Origin: Hominimerdicola alba
GTDB taxonomy: Bacteria; Bacillota; Clostridia; Oscillospirales; Ruminococcaceae
Direction: 5' to 3'
NCBI RefSeq assembly: GCF_900112155.1
Contig: NZ_FOKQ01000004.1
Coordinates: forward strand, 108,675 to 172,674
Length of the DNA stretch: 64,000 nucleotides
The position numbers and the translations under genes were made by a program. Below are positions 41,838 through 50,419 of this stretch, in pieces (the stretch's first letter is position 1; every line of letters starts with the position of its first letter). The notes under the pieces were generated by a model. That model searched no databases. It was not told the DNA's origin and saw only the letters and a list, made by a program, of their open reading frames with translations.

Positions 41838-42239
41838 TTATCTCTTTGAGAACTGAGGTGCGCGACGAGCAGCCTTCAGACCGTACTTCTTTCTTTCCTT
41901 CATTCTGGGGTCACGAGTGAGGAAGCCTTCCTTCTTCAGGAGAGGTCTGAACTCATCGCTTGCCTGGAGCAGAGCTCTGGAAATACCGTGTCTGATAGCG
42001 CCTGCCTGACCTGTAACACCGCCGCCTGTAACAGTGCAGACAATGTCATACTTGTCAACAGTATCAGTAACAGCGAAAGGCTGACGAACGATCAGCTTGA
42101 GGGTCTCAAGACCGAAATAATCGTCGATGTCTCTGCCGTTGATAGTAACCTTACCTGTACCCTCGTAAACACGAACGCGGGCAACAGAGTGCTTTCTTCT
42201 GCCTGTGCCATAGAAATATGGCTGCTTGGATTCGTACAT
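41838..42239 (-). CDS. rpsI: Ribosomal protein S9
   Basis: 133 residues. S9 contacts the P-site tRNA through its C-terminal tail, here ending [10 protein letters not shown]. Contains [35 protein letters not shown]. The ATG at 42239 follows AAAGGAGCAATCAGA. It follows rplM after 16 bases. Confidence 0.95.
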   Translation of the reverse strand: MYESKQPYFYGTGRRKHSVARVRVYEGTGKVTINGRDIDDYFGLETLKLIVRQPFAVTDTVDKYDIVCTVTGGGVTGQAGAIRHGISRALLQASDEFRPLLKKEGFLTRDPRMKERKKYGLKAARRAPQFSKR

Positions 42240-42255
42240 TCTGATTGCTCCTTTC

Positions 42256-42684
42256 TTACAGCTCGTACTTTTCGGGCTTCTGTGCAGCATTGTTATGCTC
42301 AGCACCCTTATAAACTCTCAGTCTCTTAGCAGCAGCTCTGCCCAGAGTGTTGTTGGGGAGCATACCCTCAACAGCAATAGTCATAGCTCTGTCGGACTGC
42401 TCAGCCATCAGCTTGTCATAGCCGATCTCCTTCAGACCGCCTATCCAACCGGTGTGGTGGTAGAACTTCTTCTGCTGGAGCTTCTTACCTGTGAGAACAG
42501 CCTTGTCGCTGTTGATGATGATTACGTGGTCGCCGCAGTCAGCGTGAGGTGCATAAGTAGGCTTATGCTTACCACGAAGAATAGTAGCTGCCTTAGCGGC
42601 AACTCTACCGAGGGACTGACCCTCAGCGTCGATGATATACCACTTGCGGGTGATGTCCGCAGCCTTGGGCATATAAGTAGACAT
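42256..42684 (-). CDS. rplM: Ribosomal protein L13
   Basis: 142 residues. Early assembly protein of the 50S subunit. Contains [34 protein letters not shown], and [20 protein letters not shown]. Site AAGGAGGATACGAT. First gene of rplM-rpsI, preceded by a structured leader. Confidence 0.95.
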   Translation of the reverse strand: MSTYMPKAADITRKWYIIDAEGQSLGRVAAKAATILRGKHKPTYAPHADCGDHVIIINSDKAVLTGKKLQQKKFYHHTGWIGGLKEIGYDKLMAEQSDRAMTIAVEGMLPNNTLGRAAAKRLRVYKGAEHNNAAQKPEKYEL

Positions 42685-42699
42685 ATCGTATCCTCCTTA

Positions 42700-42807
42700 A
42701 AATATCGTGTACGGTAAAAACCGTTCTATCTGCCCGAGGACGCACGCAAGACGACCTTCGGGATTCGCAACGTAAGCTATTATACAACATCTTTCCGCCA
42801 ATGTCAA
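42700..42807 (-). promoter_or_regulatory. rplM promoter and candidate L13 leader
   Basis: TTGACA (42802-42807), 17 bp, TATAAT (42779-42784). The 5' UTR contains GCGAATCCCGAAGGTCGTC and a stem CCCGA/TCGGG (42733-42762), then AACGGTTTTTACCGT. It sits where the Firmicutes L13 leader is found, which may bind L13 for autoregulation. I have not compared it with the Rfam model. Confidence 0.65.
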
Positions 42808-42963
42808 TAGTCAATACGCCGAATTTTTAATTTATATCCCTCATTCTCTTGATTTCTCTTTAAATCTCTTTGTTTTTCTCGATTTCTCGTTTGCTGTTTC
42901 ATTTTTCGTTCACAGGTGAAAATGCACAGTATTACGGGATAAAACTTGTGCTTTTACAGCAAA

Positions 42964-42990
42964 TATCCCCCACAGTATGTGCAGGGGATA
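42964..42990 (-). terminator. Hairpin after the anti-sigma gene
   Basis: ATCCCC ... GGGGAT followed by ATTTGC on the minus strand; weak terminator. Confidence 0.5.
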
Positions 42991-43029
42991 TGTTATTGCC
43001 GGATGATCATTTTCACCGACTCATGATCT

Positions 43030-44217
43030 TTACTCATGGCAGTTCTCATTTATATAGCTTACCATCTGAGCGGTTGTTTCTGTCCCGACATTGTAGATAC
43101 TTTCACTTCCGAAACCATTCACCACGCCGATATAGCCATCGCTGTAAACAGTATAGCCTACGCTTCCGCCATAGATAGGTGTATCGAGGAATATCTCACA
43201 AAGGGCTTCACCGTATGCTGTGTCGGTCTTTTCACCGTTGGATGACAGCAGCATCTCTTTCAGTGTGCTGTCATCATCGACGAAAGAACGCACTCCGTCA
43301 CGCCTGATGATGGCTGTTCCGTCAAAGGTGTATATGTCAATGTTCAGTGCAAGCAGATGCTCCTCCAGTGTGTCAAAGCTGTGGTCCATATCCGCAAAGA
43401 GATAGTACCTTTCATCGCCGTTTACATCTATGAACCTTACCGCCACAATATAGTTTGGATCGGCAAATTGCAGGCTGTAAACCTCTGCTTGTGCCGAAGG
43501 ACGGATATCCCCGAACATCGAGGGCACTTCCACATTTTTCAGGAATTCATTGATGTAAGAAATGTTCGGGATATTGTTTCCGATCATTTGTTCCGGATCA
43601 TATATCTCACCTTTGTTGCCACAGGCGAAATAATAGGTAGTGTCGTTCATCTCGAATGATCTGTATTCATCGGTTGCGGGTGCCAATACAGCCGCCTGAC
43701 CATTGCCGTTCTTGGTCTCAAAACTGTCAGCAGTTCTGTCCGGTTTCCATTCGCTCCTGCCATCATCTCTTATCTCTGCTTCGTCTTCGTCAGCCACTCT
43801 GGCGGGGGTATCCAATGTACTGTCTGGGATATCCACCTTGCTTTCCAATGCTTCCGCAATGCTTTCAGACACCGAAACATTCTCCGCAACTGCTGCTTCA
43901 GCTGTGCTGTCAGTGACTTCTACCACACTGTCTACCGAACTTGAAACATCGAGAGTATGCGTTTTTACAGCGTTATTACTGCGAATATATATACCTGCTC
44001 CGAACACCAGTGCAAGTGCGGCGGCAGCAGATAAGACATATCTGTAAACTCTGTTGTGCTTGACTGTGATAGTATCTGAAACATCATGGCTTTTCAGGTA
44101 ATCTTCAGCCATCTCACTGTTTGCTGATAGCTGTGATGCCTTATCGATCACATATCTTACCAGCCTGTCATCGGGTTCAAGCTGATTTTCAATTCTTCTA
44201 AAATCGTTATCTTTCAT
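43030..44217 (-). CDS. Probable membrane anti-sigma factor
   Basis: 395 residues. The cytoplasmic N-terminus (1-60) is expected to bind the sigma factor. One membrane segment follows (about 60-80, YVLSAAAALALVFGAGIYI), then a long Ser/Glu/Val-rich linker and an extracytoplasmic domain (about 190-395). The function is inferred from position, directly after the ECF sigma gene on the same strand, and from topology. The ATG at 44217 is chosen, with GGAGGG eight bases ahead and one base after the sigma stop (TGATATG). Signal and proteolysis route are unknown. Confidence 0.7.
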   Translation of the reverse strand: MKDNDFRRIENQLEPDDRLVRYVIDKASQLSANSEMAEDYLKSHDVSDTITVKHNRVYRYVLSAAAALALVFGAGIYIRSNNAVKTHTLDVSSSVDSVVEVTDSTAEAAVAENVSVSESIAEALESKVDIPDSTLDTPARVADEDEAEIRDDGRSEWKPDRTADSFETKNGNGQAAVLAPATDEYRSFEMNDTTYYFACGNKGEIYDPEQMIGNNIPNISYINEFLKNVEVPSMFGDIRPSAQAEVYSLQFADPNYIVAVRFIDVNGDERYYLFADMDHSFDTLEEHLLALNIDIYTFDGTAIIRRDGVRSFVDDDSTLKEMLLSSNGEKTDTAYGEALCEIFLDTPIYGGSVGYTVYSDGYIGVVNGFGSESIYNVGTETTAQMVSYINENCHE

Positions 44218-44218
44218 A

Positions 44219-44710
44219 TCATTCACCCTCCGTTTTTGATCTAAGTATCTTTTTTGCCTTGCTCAGTCTCATGCTTGCCGTGTTAGCTCTGATACCAAGG
44301 ATCGAAGCCGTTTCGTTGACTGAAAGCCCCAGAAAACAGTGGAGATACAAGGTCTCGCGCAAATGCTCGGGGAGTTCTCTTACCGCTTCAAATATCTCAC
44401 TGTCATACTTGCTTTCAAAGTCAGCCAGCCTGCCCTCCGGTGGTTCAAAGTTCTTGTCGGTATTCCTGTTCCATTTTCCGAGATTGTACTGTCTGCATTT
44501 GTTTAGCGCAGTCCTGATGAGCCACGCGCGTCTGGCTTTCTCATCATCGAATACGGGCTTCTTTAAATAGTACAGCAGAAAGACTTCCTGAAAAACATCG
44601 TCTGCTTCGTGCTTGTTTTTCAGCTGTGTCAATGCAATACCGTAGACCGTGCGTTTGTATTTCATTATTGTCTGTTCAAGTTCCTGAATGGCGGTTTCTT
44701 CAGTATGCAT
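44219..44710 (-). CDS. ECF-type RNA polymerase sigma factor
   Basis: 163 residues. Region 2 (YGIALTQLKNKHEADDVFQEVFLLYY) binds the -10, and region 4 (LPEHLRETLYLHCFLGLSVNETASILGI) binds the -35. Site AGGAGGTGAAAAAGT. It is coupled to the membrane anti-sigma gene downstream. No ECF-type promoter like that at 46446-46604 is visible upstream. It is divergent from the histidine kinase gene, with 218 bases between them. Confidence 0.9.
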   Translation of the reverse strand: MHTEETAIQELEQTIMKYKRTVYGIALTQLKNKHEADDVFQEVFLLYYLKKPVFDDEKARRAWLIRTALNKCRQYNLGKWNRNTDKNFEPPEGRLADFESKYDSEIFEAVRELPEHLRETLYLHCFLGLSVNETASILGIRANTASMRLSKAKKILRSKTEGE

Positions 44711-44871
44711 ACTTTTTCACCTCCTGTATAATAATCACTCAAAATCTCCGATATCTCAATAGTGATCTCAAAAATCGGCAGAATATACTAAAAGTCCATT
44801 CATGATGTGTAAAAAATCACAATGAGAAGTTTACCTGTCAGTCAGTTTCTCCAATGGTTTAGCTAAAGGTC

Positions 44872-44900
44872 TTTACATTTGCTTAATATTGTGTTATAAT
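44872..44900 (+). promoter_or_regulatory. Histidine kinase promoter
   Basis: TTTACA (44872-44877), 17 bp, TATAAT (44895-44900). Confidence 0.8.
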
Positions 44901-44928
44901 AGTATAAATATTTTGGGGAGGTGTTTTT

Positions 44929-46137
44929 TTGCATACCGAGGAGGAATATCTTGCGGCGGTGAAAGAGGTCGCTGAGCTGAAAGGGGAACTATCGCGGGCG
45001 CGGAGAAACTATGAAGCGGTAACATCTTTCATGTCCCGCACGAGCCATGAGATACGCACACCGATGAATTCCATAATAGGTCTTGCAAGACTTGGTGAGG
45101 AAGAATCCACAGGCAGGGCGGTTAAGGAATATTTCAAAAAGATAAGGGAATCAGCCGAATATCAGCTAGAGATACTAGGTGAAGTGCTGGATATGGCGAG
45201 GATCGAGAGCGGTCAGTTCAAACTTTATCCCGAGGCTTACTCCCTTGAAGCCCTTGCGGAGAACCTGACTTCCATAATGGCGCCGCAGGCTGAACAGAAG
45301 GGCATCGAATTTGCGGCTGAATTTCACGATATATTCGCTGATACGCTGGTGCTTGATAAGCTGAGACTCAGGCAGATACTGCTGAATCTGCTTTCAAACG
45401 CGGTGAAGTTCACCCCCGAAAAGGGCAGGGTAGTGCTGACAGTGTCCCAGATGGCGGCGGGCAACGGCAAGGTGAGGACGGTGTTCACCGTGAAGGACAA
45501 TGGCATCGGTATGTCAGAGGAGTTCACGAAGAATATGTTCAAGCCCTTCACCCAGGAAAGGACCGCCGCAACAGCGGAGATACAGGGCTCGGGACTTGGT
45601 CTTTCCATAGTCAAGAATCTTGTGGATATGATGGGTGGAGACATCCGCGTGAAATCCCAGGTAGGCGTGGGCACTGAGTTTGTAGTTGAGATCGACTGTG
45701 AGCCTGCATCGGGCGGCAAAGCTAACGAGAACAACTCCGAAATTAGCTATGATTTCAGTGGAAAACGTGCACTTGTGGTGGACGATCATTCCATAAACCG
45801 CATACTGGAAGTCAAGCTGCTGAAGCGTGTGGGCTTTGAAACGGACTCTGCCGCCAACGGCTATGAGTGCCTGAAAAAGTTCATGGCATCGGGCATCGGA
45901 TATTACGATGTGATACTTATGGACGTAAAAATGCCTGTGATGGACGGCCTTGAAGCCGCAGGCAAAATACGCGCCCTTGAACGCAGCGACAGTTCCACAG
46001 TAAAGATGATAGCAATGAGTGCAAATTCTTATCCCGAGGATATGGAGCGTTCAAAAGAGGCGGGCATGGACAGGCATATCGCGAAGCCGGTCATTCCGAC
46101 AGTGCTTTATACGGAGCTGGCAAAGCTGCTGAAATAA
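44929..46137 (+). CDS. Soluble hybrid histidine kinase/response regulator
   Basis: 402 residues. A short coiled coil (1-30) precedes HisKA (SRTSHEIRTPMNSIIGLARL, His at about 41). HATPase follows with LLNLLSNAVKFTPEKGRV (N box) and QGSGLGLSIVK (G box). A receiver domain ends the protein (ALVVDDHSINR, phospho-Asp in VILMDVKMPVMDGLEA). There is no sensor or membrane segment. The start is TTG at 44929 after GGGGAGGTG. A phosphorelay needs an HPt partner, none of which is seen here. Confidence 0.85.
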   Translation: MHTEEEYLAAVKEVAELKGELSRARRNYEAVTSFMSRTSHEIRTPMNSIIGLARLGEEESTGRAVKEYFKKIRESAEYQLEILGEVLDMARIESGQFKLYPEAYSLEALAENLTSIMAPQAEQKGIEFAAEFHDIFADTLVLDKLRLRQILLNLLSNAVKFTPEKGRVVLTVSQMAAGNGKVRTVFTVKDNGIGMSEEFTKNMFKPFTQERTAATAEIQGSGLGLSIVKNLVDMMGGDIRVKSQVGVGTEFVVEIDCEPASGGKANENNSEISYDFSGKRALVVDDHSINRILEVKLLKRVGFETDSAANGYECLKKFMASGIGYYDVILMDVKMPVMDGLEAAGKIRALERSDSSTVKMIAMSANSYPEDMERSKEAGMDRHIAKPVIPTVLYTELAKLLK

Positions 46138-46177
46138 TGGGCGGAAACAAAAAGCGTAACAAACTTCCCGCACTGAC

Positions 46178-46250
46178 AAAAGGCGCGGCAATAATTATAC
46201 ACAGATATAAAGAGCGTATGCAATTGGTTTTGCATACGCTCTGATTTTGT
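46178..46250 (+). terminator. GGCGCGGCAATA cassette with terminator hairpin
   Basis: AAAAGGCGCGGCAATA (46178-46193) then AGAGCGTATGCAA/TTGCATACGCTCT (46211-46242), followed by GATTTTGTTGTT. It ends the kinase transcript. Shares its first part with the cassette at 19665-19748. Confidence 0.65.
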
Positions 46251-46440
46251 TGTTGCCACCACTTTTGTGTCTTGACTGTAAGGCATCTCCTATAACAGCA
46301 AGCCTTGCTGACGGTGGCTTCCGTATTCCATTTGCAAAAAATTTTCAAACACATCACCAACTTCCCCTGAAACCCGATATCCCCCATGCGTATCCCCTCC
46401 CGATACGCATATTTTTTTACCTCAAAAATATTTTTCTCCA

Positions 46441-46684
46441 AAAGTGTAACCTCGCTCAGACTTCACCCGTCTTATTAACAGAGAGACATAGATCCGATCG
46501 GTAAAAACAATGTTAGAACAATGGATAGTAATAAATAGAGAGGTCGGTGCGCCGAAAAAAATTTTTTCAAAAAAGTGTAACCCTGCTAAAACTTCACCCG
46601 TCTTATTTACAGAAAGACGTAGACAAACACATCCGGAAATGCTAAAATGGAGATGACAGGGATCATAAGAAAAGAGAGGTCAGT
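46441..46684 (+). promoter_or_regulatory. Two tandem ECF-type promoters for the fused sigma operon
   Basis: AGTGTAACC, 16 bp, CGTCTTATT occurs twice: 46446-46452 with 46469-46474, and 46576-46582 with 46599-46604. The copies share the spacer end ACTTCACC and the flank ACAGA.AGAC. The AAC and CGTC boxes are the form recognised by ECF sigma factors. The units are 130 bases apart, each ending GAGAGGTC, so the promoter region was duplicated. Autoregulation by the downstream sigma is inferred. Confidence 0.75.
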
Positions 46685-46831
46685 ATGGATATCACGATAG
46701 ATGAGATGTTCAGACGTTTGCTCATACAGATGCAGAAAGATACTGCACTGTCAGAGAAAGAGAAAGAAATATTAATGAAAAAACTGGAAACAAAGATCAA
46801 TGAGGAGGAAAACACGGATGAAAAAGAATGA
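46685..46831 (+). CDS. Small coupled ORF upstream of the fused sigma factor
   Basis: 48 residues, MDITIDEMFRRLLIQMQKD then a highly charged helix (KEKEILMKKLETKINEEEN). It starts after GAGAGGTCAGT and its stop overlaps the sigma start by 14 bases, so the two are coupled. It is likely one amphipathic helix or coiled coil. It could be a real micro-protein, for example a sigma partner, or only a translation leader. Not in any family I recognise. Confidence 0.6.
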   Translation: MDITIDEMFRRLLIQMQKDTALSEKEKEILMKKLETKINEEENTDEKE

Positions 46832-48503
46832 GCTTATCGAGATGGTCGAACAGGTAAAGGCAGGAAATAAAAATGCTTTCAAGGCTCTTTATGAAGAATA
46901 CTACGACAGACTTTACTTCTTTGTGCTGAAAAATGTTGACAGCAAGGAAGCGGCTGAGGATATAACACAGGATACTTTCTTAAAATCTATGGAGAAGATC
47001 GATTCTCTGGAAAAGCCCGAAAATTACGTATCGTGGCTTCACAGCATCGCATACAACAGATGTACGGATATGTTCCGCAGCAGAAAGAGCGATGTATATT
47101 TTGATACAGATGAGGAATTTGAAGCCGCTATGGAAAGCCACAGCCTGAACGAACCCGTAATGGTTCCCGAGGACTATGCCACCGACAAGGACAGAGCCAG
47201 GCAGCTGAAATCCATGATAGACAGCCTGAAGCCCGATATGAAATCGGCACTGATACTGTACTATTATAATGATATGAGCCTTGCTGATGTGGCTAAGACC
47301 ATGGGTATCCCCGAGAATACTGCAAAGCAAAAGATCTTCCGTGCACGCAAGAAGCTGAAAAGCAAGATCGAGGAAATGGCTGGCAAGGGCATCGTACTCT
47401 CGGCTGTGCCCATGAACCAGCTGCTGCGCGGAACAGTATCACCTAAGAAAGCGGCAGCTATGGTGACAAGATCAGGCGCTTCATTAAGCAGTATCCCGCT
47501 GGTCGGCAAGATTGCAGGCATATCCGCGGCGGCTGTTATAGCTGTGGGCGTTCCAGTTAGCCTTAGCCGCATGGACAAAAATGCAGATATCGCAGGCAAC
47601 GTAAGGGTTCATGATTCCAGCGCTGTTTCGGCTGAAGCAGATGATTCAAGCACTGTTGATACACTTGCTTCAGAGCTGATAGAAGTTTCTCTCTCCGATG
47701 CATCTTCCGCTGAGGATACCGCAAGCCGTCCCGAAAACAGCAAGGCAGATGATACATCGTCCAAACCCGCCGAGAACTACGCAGAACCTGCACCGGCTTC
47801 CAATGGGATCGATGTAACCGCGGCAGTGAACACCTCCGCACCTGTGGAGACTGCTCCCGAAACTACTGAAGTTCCCGAAGAAAAGAAAGAAACTCAGCCC
47901 GTGGAGATGACTCCCCAAAAGCTTCTCAGCATGACAAATTCTCAGCTGAGAGAGCTTTCAAACAATGATTTTGAAGTGGTACTTGAACCCTATTCCTACA
48001 CACTTGTGAACGGTATAAGATGTAAAGCTTTCCCCAACTACGTATACATCGTTGACGGCAGAAGCGAAGACGGTCAGCCCAGCGGACCTCTTGATACATA
48101 CGATCGCTGGCACGGAGATCAGAAGATAGTGCTCGACGGTGAGGAGATCCGCGAACTGATAGTACAGGGTAACGAACCTCTCGGCGAGGGTATCAGCGTT
48201 GGCATGACATACAGCCAGATAAAAGATGCCAACGGCAGTCTGCATTTTTATAACGACGGCTTCGCTTATCCCTGGATAAACTACAGAGTATGGCAGCTGC
48301 ACTTTGCATTAACAGATGAAGAAAAGGCTCTCATCGATCAGAAGTTAGATGAGATAGAGCTTGAAAACGAGGGTACCACCGATATCCCCATGATAGACCT
48401 TACTGAACTCGGTATCGACCCTGTTTGCGACTACGCACATATATATAACACATACAATGGCGTAAAAATAAGTTCTGCCGGACTTATTTTTGTAGACTAT
48501 TAA
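46818..48503 (+). CDS. ECF-like sigma factor fused to a membrane and extracytoplasmic region
   Basis: 561 residues. Region 2 (about 15-80, YEEYYDRLYFFVLKNVDSKEAAEDITQDTF) and region 4 (about 125-185, LKPDMKSALILYYYNDMSLADVAKTMGIPENTAKQKIFRARKKL) are complete. A membrane segment follows (about 230-252, IAGISAAAVIAVGVPVSL). Then comes a Ser/Asp/Thr/Glu/Pro-rich linker (about 260-370) and a C-terminal domain of about 190 residues with MTNSQLRELSNNDFEVV. The ATG at 46818 follows GAGGAGGAAAACACGG. A sigma and anti-sigma-like sensor in one chain is inferred. Confidence 0.8.
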   Translation: MKKNELIEMVEQVKAGNKNAFKALYEEYYDRLYFFVLKNVDSKEAAEDITQDTFLKSMEKIDSLEKPENYVSWLHSIAYNRCTDMFRSRKSDVYFDTDEEFEAAMESHSLNEPVMVPEDYATDKDRARQLKSMIDSLKPDMKSALILYYYNDMSLADVAKTMGIPENTAKQKIFRARKKLKSKIEEMAGKGIVLSAVPMNQLLRGTVSPKKAAAMVTRSGASLSSIPLVGKIAGISAAAVIAVGVPVSLSRMDKNADIAGNVRVHDSSAVSAEADDSSTVDTLASELIEVSLSDASSAEDTASRPENSKADDTSSKPAENYAEPAPASNGIDVTAAVNTSAPVETAPETTEVPEEKKETQPVEMTPQKLLSMTNSQLRELSNNDFEVVLEPYSYTLVNGIRCKAFPNYVYIVDGRSEDGQPSGPLDTYDRWHGDQKIVLDGEEIRELIVQGNEPLGEGISVGMTYSQIKDANGSLHFYNDGFAYPWINYRVWQLHFALTDEEKALIDQKLDEIELENEGTTDIPMIDLTELGIDPVCDYAHIYNTYNGVKISSAGLIFVDY

Positions 48504-48532
48504 ACCTGAAACACAAGCATTTGCCATAGTAT

Positions 48533-48567
48533 CCCAGTTTTGCATTCGGAGATACTATGGCTTTTCT
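48533..48567 (+). terminator. Terminator of the fused sigma gene
   Basis: GCCATAGTATC/GATACTATGGC followed by TTTTCTG. It abuts the -35 of the next promoter. Confidence 0.8.
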
Positions 48568-48568
48568 G

Positions 48569-48597
48569 TTGACAACAATGCCGACCGGTAGTATAAT
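48569..48597 (+). promoter_or_regulatory. Promoter of the GNAT gene
   Basis: TTGACA (48569-48574), 17 bp, TATAAT (48592-48597). Confidence 0.85.
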
Positions 48598-48633
48598 ATT
48601 TACTATGACAAATAAATTTACGGAGACTGCACC

Positions 48634-49119
48634 ATGGAAGATATCAGACTAATCTTAGCAAAACCGGGCGATGAAAAGACGATACACGCGTTGAAGTATT
48701 CTTCTTTTCTGCCGCTGTATGAGCGTTATAAAGACGATGAAACAAGCCCTGCAAAAGAGCCCATCGAAAAAGTCATCGCCAATCTTAAAAGCGAAGACAC
48801 GGATTATTATATCATAAATGCGGGCTCAAAGCCTGTGGGTGGAGTTAGGGTAGTCGATGACGGTATTGAAGATGGCAGGCACGTTTACCGTATAAGTCCA
48901 CTGTTCATCATTCCCGAATACCAGAACAAAGGGATAGGTCAGAGGGTCATAAAAATGCTCTTTGATATGTACGAAAATGCCGATATTTGGAGACTTTCCA
49001 CCATCAAGCAGGAAGCGGGCAATTGTCACCTGTATGAAAAATGCGGATTTAAGTTGGTCGGCAATGAAATGCCAATCAACGATAGAATGACCATCGTGTT
49101 TTACGAAATAATAAAATAG
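48634..49119 (+). CDS. GNAT-family N-acetyltransferase
   Basis: 161 residues. The acetyl-CoA loop is in IIPEYQNKGIGQRVIKML (about 91-108), with YEKCGFKLVG as the late motif. The N-terminal half starts MEDIRLILAKPGDEKTIHAL. It transfers acetyl to an amine; the acceptor is unknown. Single gene. Confidence 0.8.
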   Translation: MEDIRLILAKPGDEKTIHALKYSSFLPLYERYKDDETSPAKEPIEKVIANLKSEDTDYYIINAGSKPVGGVRVVDDGIEDGRHVYRISPLFIIPEYQNKGIGQRVIKMLFDMYENADIWRLSTIKQEAGNCHLYEKCGFKLVGNEMPINDRMTIVFYEIIK

Positions 49120-49157
49120 ATATCTGTCCTTTCAGTTATCATGACAGGAAAATCATG

Positions 49158-49197
49158 CCCCGAAGTTCTTTATAATGCTTCGGGGTAAAGCTTTTTT
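49158..49197 (+). terminator. Terminator of the GNAT gene
   Basis: CCCCGAAG/CTTCGGGG, then TAAAGCTTTTTTATT. Confidence 0.75.
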
Positions 49198-49264
49198 ATT
49201 GGTATTTATCCTGCGTGAGAAACCTCTGCAAATTGTAAACTTTTTATTTCATTGTAATAAGTGT

Positions 49265-49293
49265 TTGCATTCAGCGTAAAAATGTGTTATAAT
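49265..49293 (+). promoter_or_regulatory. ddl operon promoter
   Basis: TTGCAT (49265-49270), 17 bp, TATAAT (49288-49293). Confidence 0.8.
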
Positions 49294-49333
49294 ATTAAAT
49301 TGACGTAGTATGTACACGAAAGGACGTATTATT

Positions 49334-50419
49334 ATGGCAAAGCTTAAAGTTGCTGTCATTTTCGGCGGCAAATCCAATGAACATGATGTATCGGTAGTCT
49401 CAGCGGCTCACGTTATACGCAGTATCAGCGCAAATTCCGACCGCTATGAGATAATCTGCATAGGTATAACCAAAAAGGGTCACTGGGTAAGATTCATGGG
49501 AAGCGTGGAGGATATCGAGAACGGCAGCTGGGCTGAGAATCCCGACAACGCTGCCTGCATATTCAGCCCCGACCCCGTACACCGCGGCTTTATACAGCTG
49601 GAAGATGACGGCAGCTACACCAATATAAAGGTTGACGTTGTATTCCCCGTACTGCACGGCAAAAACGGAGAGGACGGTACTATACAGGGCATATTCCAGA
49701 TGGCTGAGATACCCTTTGTGGGCTGTGATCTTCTGTCTTCTGCCTGCTGCATGGACAAGGATGTTACACATACCATACTTGAAGCTCACGGCATACGCAC
49801 CGCTAAGTGGATAAGCATGATATACCGCGATATGAAGCAGCTTGATGAAAAGTGCGCACAGATGGAGAAGGAGCTTGGCTATCCCATGTACGTTAAGCCA
49901 GCTAACTGCGGTTCTTCCGTGGGTATCTCAAAGGCTCACAACTACGATGAGCTGAAAGCAGGCATCAAGGCGGCGTTCTCTCATGACCAGAAAGTTGTGG
50001 TTGAGCAGGGCATCGTAGGCATCGAACTTGAATGTGCAGTTATGGGCAACGATGAGCCTTTCGCTTCAACAGTTGGCGAGATATCCCCTGCTAACGAATT
50101 CTATGATTATGACGCAAAGTACAATGACGAGGGTTCACTGACCTACATACCCGCAAGGATTGACGCTGATAAGATCGAGGCTATCAGAGAGACAGCTGTT
50201 AAGGCTTACAAGGCTATGGGCTGTGCAGGTCTTTCAAGATGTGATTTCTTCCTTTCCGACAAGGGCGAAATAATCCTCAACGAGATAAACACTCTGCCGG
50301 GTCATACCAAGATCAGTATGTTCCCCATGCTGATGGAACACGCTGGCATAAGCTATCCCGAGCAGGAAGACAGGCTGATAAAGCTTGCCCTCGACAGATC
50401 GGAAGTGGATTATGAATAA
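49334..50419 (+). CDS. ddl: D-alanine-D-alanine ligase
   Basis: 361 residues. It joins two D-alanines for peptidoglycan. The ATP-grasp fold begins KVAVIFGGKSNEHDVSVVSA, with YPMYVKPANCGSSVGISK for ATP and GEIILNEINTLPGHT for metal. The omega loop reads YDYDAKYNDEGS; its KY fits D-Ala over D-lactate as the second substrate. The ATG at 49334 follows AAAGGACGTATTATT. First gene of ddl-murI-ywiB-argS, overlapping murI by eight bases. Confidence 0.95.
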   Translation: MAKLKVAVIFGGKSNEHDVSVVSAAHVIRSISANSDRYEIICIGITKKGHWVRFMGSVEDIENGSWAENPDNAACIFSPDPVHRGFIQLEDDGSYTNIKVDVVFPVLHGKNGEDGTIQGIFQMAEIPFVGCDLLSSACCMDKDVTHTILEAHGIRTAKWISMIYRDMKQLDEKCAQMEKELGYPMYVKPANCGSSVGISKAHNYDELKAGIKAAFSHDQKVVVEQGIVGIELECAVMGNDEPFASTVGEISPANEFYDYDAKYNDEGSLTYIPARIDADKIEAIRETAVKAYKAMGCAGLSRCDFFLSDKGEIILNEINTLPGHTKISMFPMLMEHAGISYPEQEDRLIKLALDRSEVDYE

